Assembly (NCBI GenBank): GCA_003484585.1
Contig: DNBZ01000321.1
Span: 1 to 7,474, forward strand
Origin: Bacteroidota bacterium
GTDB taxonomy: Bacteria > Bacteroidota > Bacteroidia > NS11-12g > UBA9320
Direction of reading: 5' to 3'
DNA: 7,474 nucleotides
Of the stretch, positions 1 to 4,827 are shown piece by piece. The translations under genes and the position numbers were made by a program. Under the pieces are notes generated by a model. The model saw only the letters and a program-made list of their open reading frames with translations, was not told the origin of the DNA and ran no database searches. Numbering within the stretch: the first letter of the stretch is position 1; the number at the start of each line of letters is the position of its first letter.

Positions 1-246
1 GGTGGAGTAGGATGGGGCGAGGTAATGAATGGCGGATTTGGGATGCTGCTAGACGGTACTGATGAAGCAGATGCTCGCTTAAAAAATATGCTTCTCTATG
101 ATGTGAATAATGGAATAGCTAGACGTAGTTGGGCTAGAAATGAGAACGCACAGTTTGCTATAAAACGTGAAATGGAACGCAACGATAAACTAAAGGTTAC
201 ACTGGCTAATAGTGTGGAGGATGGATTATTGGAGGGGTTGTTTTAA
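1..246 (+). CDS. 3' end of an unidentified protein (partial, enters from left edge)
   Basis: The reading frame is open from base 1 to a TAA stop at 244-246, giving 81 visible residues; the true start lies outside the window. I do not recognise the family. The visible part opens Gly-rich (GGVGWGEVMNGGFGM), then a DGTDEAD stretch, then a charged segment, and ends in the acidic/hydrophobic tail ANSVEDGLLEGLF. No signal peptide or membrane segment is visible. The last ~22 codons recur in degenerate form at 838-894 and 1478-1545, which suggests that a family of paralogous tails once stood here. With a SUKH-like immunity gene about 650 bp downstream, it could be the C-terminal domain of a secreted toxin, but nothing in the visible residues proves that. 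The internal ATG at 25 is probably not the start, because the frame continues upstream without a stop. Confidence 0.55.
   Translation, partial: GGVGWGEVMNGGFGMLLDGTDEADARLKNMLLYDVNNGIARRSWARNENAQFAIKREMERNDKLKVTLANSVEDGLLEGLF
178..246 (+). repeat. Tail repeat, copy 1 (in-frame C-terminus of the left-edge gene)
   Basis: This segment encodes approximately ERNDKLKVTLANSVEDGLL plus EGLF and is the only copy that ends a long open frame. Bases 204-240 match 1509-1545 at 30 of 37 positions by hand alignment. The encoded pattern (V/I)T(L/M)(A/G)N(S/N)(V/I)(E/D)D-LLE is shared with the copies at 838-894 and 1478-1545. Conservation at the protein level suggests descent from related coding 3' ends rather than a non-coding repeat. 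Confidence 0.7.
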
Positions 247-248
247 TT

Positions 249-310
249 TTTTTGTAGGTCCGTGCCGGTTTTTGTAGGTCCGTGCCTCTGAGGCACGGAC
301 CTACAAAAAC
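249..310. repeat. REP-like element: tandem 20-bp unit plus perfect palindrome
   Basis: Two 20-bp units lie head to tail at 249-268 and 269-288. Both begin TTTTTGTAGGTCCGTGCC, and they match at 18 of 20 positions. An inverted copy follows at 290-310, so 268-288 and 290-310 form a perfect 21-bp palindrome around a single central base (289). Each direct unit carries GTAG (254-257 and 274-277), the tetranucleotide typically found at the foot of REP hairpins recognised by RAYT transposases. The element starts 3 bp after the stop of the upstream gene and ends 15 bp before the RAYT start codon, the usual REP/RAYT arrangement. No T-tract follows the stem on either strand, so it is not a standard intrinsic terminator, though it could still stabilise mRNA ends. 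Confidence 0.88.
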
Positions 311-325
311 AACCATATCAATTAT

Positions 326-850
326 ATGTCCAAATACCAAAAACGTCAATACCGATTGCCAGGGTTTAATTATGCATCTAACGATGCCTATTTTGTGACG
401 ATCAATACGACGGATAGGGTTCATTTTTTTGGTGAGATCAAAGAAGGTAAAATGTTACTGTCTGAAATGGGAGAGGTGGTCGTAAATGAATTAGAAATGG
501 CTAGTATTCACAAAAAGAATATTCTCATATCTGACTACGTAGTAATGCCAGACCATGTGCATATTATAGTAGGTTTACAAAACAAAGATCTATCTAAGCG
601 ACCAGAGTTAATCAAAAAAAATCCAGCTATTTCTGGAGAGATACATCCCTTGCAGAAGGGATCTTTGCCCTCATTCGTTAATCATTTTAAAGGCCGTGTG
701 ACCCGTGAAATACGTGAAAAAATTCACGCGGATTTTGGTTGGCAACCCAAATACCATGACAGAATAATACGGGACAGTATAGAGTACGAACGTATTGCCA
801 AATACATAGCGGATAATGTGGCAAAGTGGGATGGGGAATCTAGAGAATAA
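326..850 (+). CDS. REP-associated tyrosine transposase (RAYT, Y1_Tnp/HUH family)
   Basis: This 174-aa protein is a single-strand DNA endonuclease of the IS200/IS605-like Y1 family that is thought to bind, cut and spread REP hairpins. The N-terminus (YRLPGFNYASNDAYFVTINT) is the typical RAYT first strand. The metal-binding HUH motif is H77-V-H79 in VVMPDHVHIIVGL. Near the C-terminus WQPKYHDRIIRD is followed by YIADNVAKW; aligned from memory with E. coli TnpA-REP, Y160 is the catalytic tyrosine. The usual YIxxNP reads YIADNV here. All hallmarks are present in one uninterrupted frame, so the enzyme appears intact. The start at 326 fits the family N-terminus; the leader is A-rich with no clear Shine-Dalgarno. 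A REP-like palindrome stands immediately upstream. The final codons overlap a degenerate copy of the left-edge gene's tail, so the gene may have inserted into or beside that sequence. Confidence 0.93.
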   Translation: MSKYQKRQYRLPGFNYASNDAYFVTINTTDRVHFFGEIKEGKMLLSEMGEVVVNELEMASIHKKNILISDYVVMPDHVHIIVGLQNKDLSKRPELIKKNPAISGEIHPLQKGSLPSFVNHFKGRVTREIREKIHADFGWQPKYHDRIIRDSIEYERIAKYIADNVAKWDGESRE

Positions 851-894
851 CGCTAGGGAATAATGTAGATGATTTGTTGGAAGGGGTTGGTTTA
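838..894 (+). repeat. Tail repeat, copy 2 (coding remnant after RAYT)
   Basis: Read in the frame starting at 847, this segment encodes ITLGNNVDDLLEGVGL, which aligns with VTLANSVEDGLLEGLF at the end of the left-edge gene, with one codon missing. It shares a 16-nt identical block (868-883) with copy 3 (1525-1540). The segment overlaps the last RAYT codons at its 5' end and the stop codon of the convergent SUKH-like gene at its 3' end. It has no start codon or long open frame of its own, so I read it as a fragment of a lost paralogous gene end. Confidence 0.6.
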
Positions 895-1446
895 GTTGTT
901 CTTAGTTTCCTCAAAAAGAATACTTATTTCAGTTTGCCAGTAGTTGCCTTCTGACATTGCTTCAAGGTCAATTGATTCTAATGTATTTTTAAGAGTATTA
1001 ACATTTTCTAGTTTGTATAGAGAATCAAGATATCCATCTGGACCGTATTTTTTCTGTGCTTCTGCTACAAATTCAGTTATGGCATTTAAGCAATAACCTA
1101 GGTGAATTATTGAAGAATTCATAAATTCCTCTTCAAAATCAAATTCGTGATCTAAGATTTTAATCTTATATTTTTCAAATGTATCGATTACAATTTCATT
1201 TCCATTTCCATCAGAACCTATACTAATATATTTAGAGAATTTTGGTTCTAAAAAATCAAACCAGTCAGTCAAAGGGTTTAGTCCTTCATATTGAATATTG
1301 TTATTTTTATTAAACGATAGAAATGGTGCAGAGCTTTCAGGTAATCCATTTGTGGTTAGGAACTCTCTTGTCTTCTCATTCAATTCTAATCCTTGTAAAA
1401 CCTCAGGTGAATATTTAATTATATCGAGTTCTTCATGCCATTTCAT
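892..1446 (-). CDS. SUKH (SMI1/KNR4)-superfamily immunity-like protein
   Basis: This 184-aa soluble protein has no signal peptide or membrane segment. Its pattern fits the SUKH superfamily: FLTTNGLPESSAPFLSF near residues 29-45, ISIGSDGNGNEIVID at 74-88, then LDHEFDFEEEFMNSSI at 98-113 followed by hydrophobic LGYCL. In the SUKH families these correspond to the GLP motif, the central 'iG.d..gn.i.iD' strands and the late 'NsS...fl.cl' helix; the SUKH-4 branch looks closest. Such proteins usually neutralise nuclease or other effectors of polymorphic toxin systems. It is acidic, as is common for immunity proteins. It is transcribed against its neighbours and lies between two direct copies of the left-edge gene's tail, with no intact toxin gene visible beside it. 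An orphan immunity gene is the likeliest reading. Assignment is by motif reading only. Confidence 0.72.
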   Translation of the reverse strand: MKWHEELDIIKYSPEVLQGLELNEKTREFLTTNGLPESSAPFLSFNKNNNIQYEGLNPLTDWFDFLEPKFSKYISIGSDGNGNEIVIDTFEKYKIKILDHEFDFEEEFMNSSIIHLGYCLNAITEFVAEAQKKYGPDGYLDSLYKLENVNTLKNTLESIDLEAMSEGNYWQTEISILFEETKNN

Positions 1447-1451
1447 TCAAG

Positions 1452-1459
1452 CAAAAATA
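1452..1459 (-). promoter_or_regulatory. Candidate -7 box for the SUKH-like gene
   Basis: The minus strand reads TATTTTTG, an exact match to the Bacteroidota -7 consensus TAnnTTTG. Only 5 nt (CTTGA) separate it from the ATG, so a start site at the usual distance would give an almost leaderless transcript. No good -33 TTG lies at the ideal distance: a TTG at 1484-1486 is about 24 nt away, and TTTCC lies nearer. Confidence 0.45.
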
Positions 1460-1477
1460 GAGAATTTTGTAAAACAG

Positions 1478-1545
1478 GAAACGCAACTATAAATGGGGGA
1501 ATTACAATGGCTAATAGTATCGAGGATGATTTGTTGGAAGAGTTG
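1478..1545 (+). repeat. Tail repeat, copy 3, inside a short open frame
   Basis: This segment encodes GNATINGGITMANSIEDDLL plus EEL, aligning with the end of the left-edge gene (30 of 37 bases identical over 1509-1545 versus 204-240). The frame stays open downstream to a TGA at 1618-1620, with possible starts at 1435 and 1506. The residues after the repeat (ILTGFTSSLRSETSVYK) resemble nothing I know and lack the stop found in copy 1. It is most easily explained as a gene-end fragment. A real small protein starting at 1506 (37 aa) cannot be excluded but has no supporting signal. Confidence 0.6.
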
Positions 1546-1682
1546 ATTTTGACAGGGTTTACCTCTTCTTTGAGAAGCGAAACTTCTGTATACAAAATTG
1601 GCCTGATAATAGTATACTGATGATTCATATCTTAACAAAGTTAGGAGGTTAACTCTAAGGTGTGAAAATTTTTATAAATAAA

Positions 1683-1714
1683 AAGAGAGGAGACCCATTA
1701 AGGCTGCCTCTCTT
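1683..1714 (-). terminator. Intrinsic terminator of the yceI-like gene
   Basis: On the minus strand AAGAGAGG (1714-1707) pairs perfectly with CCTCTCTT (1690-1683), with a 16-nt loop, followed by T-rich TTTATTTAT. It lies about 32 nt past the yceI stop codon. The rest of the gene-free stretch 1447-1745 holds tail repeat copy 3 and AT-rich sequence in which I see nothing else. Confidence 0.8.
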
Positions 1715-1745
1715 ATATTTAAATACTAAACCAAAAACTAATTCT

Positions 1746-2345
1746 TTATTTCTTTCTATTCAATTCCATATTGATATTGATTAAAACATCATCACCTACC
1801 ACAGATGTAGCAGCCCAGCTTCCAGAGCCTACACCAAAGGAGGTTCGGTCTAGTTTGGTTTTGATAGCAATACCAAGCAACTCTGTATTTTTCATAAATG
1901 GGTGATCCATTTTACCTTTTACCTCTATAGGGAAAACTACTTTTTTTGTAACGTCTCTTATGGTAAGATCTCCTAGAACTTTAAGCTCGCCATCTTTTTT
2001 CAAGAATTTGTCTGACTTGAATGTAATGTTTGGGAATTGCTTTGCATCAAAAAAATCTCCAGACTGTAGGTGTTTGTCTCTTTTAGCATCTTGTGTATTG
2101 ATACTACTTACTGGTATGGTAAATGACACAGAGCTGCCTTCCAAGTTATTCTCATCAAAACTGATAGTGCCACTGTAGTCAGTGAAATTACCGGTTACGG
2201 CAGAGAAGAAATGATTGATGGAAAAATTGATACCTGTATGTGTTTTATCGATTTTCCAAGAAAGAGCGGTAGCTGCGTATACCGTTGCTGAGGCAAAAAG
2301 TGCTACTAGAGCAAATGCTTTTAAAAATGTTGTTTTGTTATTCAT
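1746..2345 (-). CDS. YceI-family periplasmic lipid-binding-like protein
   Basis: This 199-aa protein begins with a classical signal peptide: positive MNNKTTFLK, hydrophobic AFALVALFASATVYA, cleavage probably after A24. The mature part is a full YceI domain (PF04264 type): the opening WKIDKTHTGINFSINHFFSAVTG, the strand GTISFDENN, and SVSFTIPVSSINTQDAKRDKHLQSGDFFDAKQFPNITFKS. It ends LDRTSFGVGSGSWAATSVVGDDVLININMEL. YceI proteins are periplasmic lipocalin-like beta-barrels that bind polyisoprenoid or amide lipids in known structures; the physiological role is usually unclear. Length is typical (~190-200 aa). The gene stands alone: the dnaJ terminator lies upstream on the same strand and its own terminator follows. 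A weak -7-like TATTTTTC occurs at 2385-2392 without a good -33. Confidence 0.93.
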   Translation of the reverse strand: MNNKTTFLKAFALVALFASATVYAATALSWKIDKTHTGINFSINHFFSAVTGNFTDYSGTISFDENNLEGSSVSFTIPVSSINTQDAKRDKHLQSGDFFDAKQFPNITFKSDKFLKKDGELKVLGDLTIRDVTKKVVFPIEVKGKMDHPFMKNTELLGIAIKTKLDRTSFGVGSGSWAATSVVGDDVLININMELNRKK

Positions 2346-2497
2346 ATCCTGATATACGTGTTGCCTTATTTATTCTGACAATAAGAAAAATAAATACGCA
2401 GCTCTGCTGGGGTTATATGAATTTTTCTTATCAGTTATCACCTAATTTTATTAGGTTTAAGTGTTTTTTAATATTTCCCCATAATTGATTTTAAACA

Positions 2498-2533
2498 TAA
2501 AAAAAGCCGACTAAGAAGTCGGCTAGTTTTTTT
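2498..2533 (-). terminator. Strong terminator after dnaJ
   Basis: AGCCGACT (2505-2512) and AGTCGGCT (2517-2524) form a perfect 8-bp stem with the loop AAGA. It has an A-tract on one side and a T-tract on the other, so it could work in both directions. On the minus strand it lies about 23 nt past the dnaJ stop and ends in a run of seven or more T, closing the grpE-dnaJ unit before yceI. Confidence 0.92.
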
Positions 2534-2547
2534 GTTTTCTGATTCTA

Positions 2548-3690
2548 TTAATTAAAGAAGTCTTTCATCTTGTCAAAGAATCCTCTCTCTTTACTCGGAT
2601 CTGGAGTGAAATTTTCTGCGTCTAGCAATTGTTTCATAATTGCTTTTTCTTCAGTGCTGAGTTTTTTAGGTGTATATACATTTACGTAGATCAGTTGGTC
2701 TCCAGGACCGTATCCATTTACGTCTGGTATGCCTTTGCCTCTTAGTCTGAGTACCTTTCCACTGTGGGTGCCAGCCTCTATCTTTATACGTGCTTTCCCA
2801 GTTACTGTAGGTACCTCTATATCTGCTCCCAGAGCAGCTTGAGGGAAACTAATATGTAGATTAAAGATAATATTATTTCCATCTCGCTCTAGGCTTTCGT
2901 GTTTGGCTTCTTCTACTAGAACTATCAAGTCGCCTGCTACACCACCTGGCATTTCATTTCCTTTGCCACGTACATTGAGCTGCATACCGTCTGCTACTCC
3001 TGCAGGTATGTTGATGGTGGTAGTTACCTCTTCGGTTATTAAACCCATTCCATCTGCTCCTGGAGGAACATTCTTTATCTTCTTGCCCATTCCTTGGCAA
3101 GTAGGACAGGGGCTTGCTGTCTGCATTTGCCCTAAAAAGGTATTTTGTACTCTAGTTACTTGACCTTGTCCGCCGCAGGTACCACAAGTGTCAAAAGTGA
3201 CCCCTTTAGCAACTACCTTTTTCTTGTACTTTATCTTCTTTTCTACGCCGTTGGTTACATCTTCTAGGTTTAGCTTCAGTTTTATTCGAATATTAGAGCC
3301 TACTGCCTGTCTGCTTCCTCCACCACGATTTCCGCCACCAAAGAAGCTTTCGAAGGGACTTCCGCCGCTTCTTCCGCCTCCTCCGCCACCGCCAAAGATG
3401 TCGCCGAAGTGACTGAATATGTCATCCATATTCATACCTCCTCCTCCGCTAAAACCTCCTTGACCGTCTACTCCTGCGTGACCATATTGGTCATACCGTT
3501 GTTTCTTTTCAGCATTACTTAAAACTTCGTAGGCTCCTGCGGCTTCTTTGAATTTGTCTTCAGCTTCCTTATTGTCAGGATTCTTATCCGGGTGAAACTG
3601 TATCGCTTTTTTACGATATGCTTTTTTTATTTCTTCGGCTGTAGCACCTTTTGCTACGCCTAGTATGTCGTAAAAATCTCTTTTTGCCAT
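2548..3690 (-). CDS. dnaJ: Chaperone DnaJ (Hsp40), reduced zinc-finger form
   Basis: This 380-aa co-chaperone stimulates DnaK ATPase and delivers unfolded clients. The J-domain spans about residues 1-70, with HPD at 33-35. A Gly/Phe-rich linker (74-130) contains [20 protein letters not shown]. The zinc region shows only two CxxCxGxG motifs, CGTCGGQG (C169, C172) and CPTCQGMG (C195, C198), where E. coli DnaJ has four. By spacing these match motifs 2 and 3 (zinc centre II); motifs 1 and 4 (centre I) are replaced by [13 protein letters not shown] and [13 protein letters not shown]. The C-terminal client-binding domains are complete ([36 protein letters not shown]) and the end is [10 protein letters not shown]. 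The ATG overlaps the grpE stop as TAATG, indicating translational coupling. I recall the two-motif form as common in flavobacteria, so it is probably lineage-typical rather than decay. Confidence 0.97.
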   Translation of the reverse strand: MAKRDFYDILGVAKGATAEEIKKAYRKKAIQFHPDKNPDNKEAEDKFKEAAGAYEVLSNAEKKQRYDQYGHAGVDGQGGFSGGGGMNMDDIFSHFGDIFGGGGGGGRSGGSPFESFFGGGNRGGGSRQAVGSNIRIKLKLNLEDVTNGVEKKIKYKKKVVAKGVTFDTCGTCGGQGQVTRVQNTFLGQMQTASPCPTCQGMGKKIKNVPPGADGMGLITEEVTTTINIPAGVADGMQLNVRGKGNEMPGGVAGDLIVLVEEAKHESLERDGNNIIFNLHISFPQAALGADIEVPTVTGKARIKIEAGTHSGKVLRLRGKGIPDVNGYGPGDQLIYVNVYTPKKLSTEEKAIMKQLLDAENFTPDPSKERGFFDKMKDFFN

Positions 3691-4229
3691 TACTGTCCTA
3701 CTACTACTTTGGCGTATCGTATCACCTTATCATTCAGCTTATAGCCTTTTTCTATCTCATCTACTACCTTGCCTACTAGTTTCTTATTAGGTGCAGGTAT
3801 TTTGGTGATAGCCTCGTGTATCTCCGGGTCAAACGTTTGTTCTATAGACTTGAATGCTTTTAAACCCTTAGATTCTAGGCTGCTTTTAAACTTATTGTAA
3901 ACCAAGTCCACTCCTTTACGAATAGTTTTTACGTCGACATTCTTATCCATGTTTTGCAAGGCTCTTTCAAAATCATCTAATACAGGCACTAGGTCTGTCA
4001 TTATATCTTGTCCCGCAGTTTTAAACAGTTCAATTCGCTCTTTAGAAGTACGTTTACGATAATTGTCAAACTCTGAATAGAGTCTTAGGTATTTGTCATT
4101 GAGCTCGGCTATCTTTTCTTCAGCAGTAAGCTCAGTTGGCTCAACTACTTCTTTCTCAGTATCTTGAACTGCCTGGTCTTGGCTATCGTTTATCTCTTCG
4201 TTTTGATCTTTTGTTTCTTCAGACATCAT
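3690..4229 (-). CDS. grpE: Nucleotide exchange factor GrpE
   Basis: This 179-aa protein releases ADP from DnaK and so completes the DnaK-DnaJ cycle. The N-terminal ~35 residues are acidic and probably disordered. They are followed by a coiled-coil segment ([20 protein letters not shown]) and the family signature FDPEIHEAI, leading into [24 protein letters not shown]. Length is typical. Two ATG codons stand in tandem (4229 and 4226). AAGGA lies 4 nt before the first and 7 nt before the second, so the second Met may be the real start. The stop overlaps dnaJ by one base. A dedicated promoter with two palindromes lies directly upstream. No CIRCE (TTAGCACTC-N9-GAGTGCTAA) is present. No dnaK is seen in the window, so dnaK must be encoded elsewhere. 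Confidence 0.97.
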   Translation of the reverse strand: MMSEETKDQNEEINDSQDQAVQDTEKEVVEPTELTAEEKIAELNDKYLRLYSEFDNYRKRTSKERIELFKTAGQDIMTDLVPVLDDFERALQNMDKNVDVKTIRKGVDLVYNKFKSSLESKGLKAFKSIEQTFDPEIHEAITKIPAPNKKLVGKVVDEIEKGYKLNDKVIRYAKVVVGQ

Positions 4230-4230
4230 T

Positions 4231-4258
4231 CTATCCTTCTTTTCTGAGATAAGGATAG
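4231..4258 (-). promoter_or_regulatory. Inverted repeat between the -7 box and the grpE start
   Basis: CTATCCTT (4231-4238) and AAGGATAG (4251-4258) form a perfect 8-bp inverted repeat with a 12-nt spacer. Arm centres are 20 bp apart, about two helical turns. On the minus strand the distal arm directly follows the -7 box TACTTTTG, and the proximal arm AAGGATAG contains the Shine-Dalgarno AAGGA and ends 1 nt before the first ATG. It could be a repressor operator. It could also be an mRNA hairpin hiding the ribosome binding site, but only if transcription starts early enough to include the distal arm. Confidence 0.6.
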
Positions 4259-4288
4259 CAAAAGTATTGCCACGTAAGTTTGTGTCAA
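4259..4288 (-). promoter_or_regulatory. Promoter of grpE-dnaJ (Bacteroidota sigma-A type)
   Basis: The minus strand shows -33 TTG (4288-4286, in TTGACA), a 19-nt spacer, then -7 TACTTTTG (4266-4259), an exact match to TAnnTTTG. Spacing fits Bacteroidetes housekeeping promoters. Transcription would begin near 4255, about 25 nt before the start codon. The promoter lies entirely in the 70-bp gap between the thioredoxin-like gene and grpE. No terminator separates those two genes, so read-through from murA is also possible. Confidence 0.75.
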
Positions 4289-4296
4289 TATGACAC
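4282..4296. promoter_or_regulatory. 15-bp palindrome covering the -33 element of grpE
   Basis: GTGTCAATATGACAC is a perfect 6-3-6 inverted repeat (arms 4282-4287 and 4291-4296). It fully covers the TTG of the grpE -33 element and reaches to 3 bp from the stop codon of the preceding gene. Placement and size fit an operator for a dimeric transcription factor. No T-tract follows, so it is not a terminator. Confidence 0.5.
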
Positions 4297-4299
4297 CTC

Positions 4300-4824
4300 T
4301 TATTCTGCCATATGTTTAGCTAGAGTTTCTGCTAACTTATTACCGAAAAGTCCTTTGTACATTATCTTCCCTTTTCCGTCTATAAGCAGATTATGAGGTA
4401 GATATGTGAAATTGTACGTTTTTACAATTTCACTTTCCCATTTTTTAAATTCACACCCGTGGTTGGGCCAGCTTAGTCTATCATTTACTATTGCTTTTTG
4501 CCAAGCTGCCTGATCCGTGTCTAGACTCACACTATAGACTGTAAATCCTTCGCCTATATCAAAAGACTTGTCCTTATAGCTATCGTATGCTTGTCTTATC
4601 GTGTTGTTTTCTATTCGGCATGTTCTGCACCATCCTGCCCAAAAATCTATTAGTACAACTTTCCCTCTAAGGTCTGACAGTTTTATTAATTTACCATCTG
4701 GATTTCGCAGTATTATTTCTGGGGCTATATCTCCTACTGCAGGTTTTATGTCAGTTACGTGAGACTTGAATGCCGTACAGAGTATAAGAACTAAGGCAAA
4801 TACACTAATTCTTATATTGGTCAT
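4300..4824 (-). CDS. TlpA/ResA-like thioredoxin-fold protein with CRTC active site
   Basis: This 174-aa exported or membrane-anchored thiol oxidoreductase has an N-terminal hydrophobic segment (ISVFALVLILCTAF, residues 6-19) acting as signal or anchor; the Cys there is not in a good lipobox. The redoxin/AhpC-TSA fold follows: GDIAPEIILRNPDGKLIKLSDLRGK, then VVLIDFWAGWC, with active-site cysteines C66 and C69 in W65-C-R-T-C. The cis-Pro loop is YLPHNLLID (P143). The family norm is WCxPC; replacing Pro with Thr between the cysteines should make the protein less oxidising or change its partner. An extra Cys (C124) sits in NHGCEF. Relatives reduce or shuffle disulfides in the periplasm or mature cytochrome c; the substrate cannot be told here. 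The start codon lies 3 nt after the murA stop, so the gene is probably co-transcribed with murA. Confidence 0.87.
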   Translation of the reverse strand: MTNIRISVFALVLILCTAFKSHVTDIKPAVGDIAPEIILRNPDGKLIKLSDLRGKVVLIDFWAGWCRTCRIENNTIRQAYDSYKDKSFDIGEGFTVYSVSLDTDQAAWQKAIVNDRLSWPNHGCEFKKWESEIVKTYNFTYLPHNLLIDGKGKIMYKGLFGNKLAETLAKHMAE

Positions 4825-4827
4825 ATC

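Noticed and set aside
268..310. Palindrome considered as an intrinsic terminator of the left-edge gene
   Set aside because: The stem is perfect but is followed by A-runs, not T-runs, on the plus strand, and the minus strand also lacks a proper T-tract; REP features explain it better.
206..424. Minus-strand 72-codon open frame across the REP palindrome
   Set aside because: It crosses a repeat and the start of the RAYT gene, with no family resemblance and no promoter or ribosome site.
1443..1638. Two overlapping minus-strand short frames opposite tail repeat copy 3
   Set aside because: No recognisable protein features; their length is expected by chance in AT-rich intergenic DNA.
2440..2456. 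ACCTAA-N5-TTAGGT inverted repeat upstream of yceI
   Set aside because: Short and AT-rich with no clear promoter nearby to tie it to; expected by chance in such sequence.
2903..3412. Two Pro/Ser-rich open frames on the plus strand
   Set aside because: They are antisense shadows of dnaJ; the proline run comes from the complement of its Gly-rich linker.
4231..4296. CIRCE/HrcA site before grpE
   Set aside because: No TTAGCACTC-N9-GAGTGCTAA or close variant; the repeats present have different sequence and spacing.
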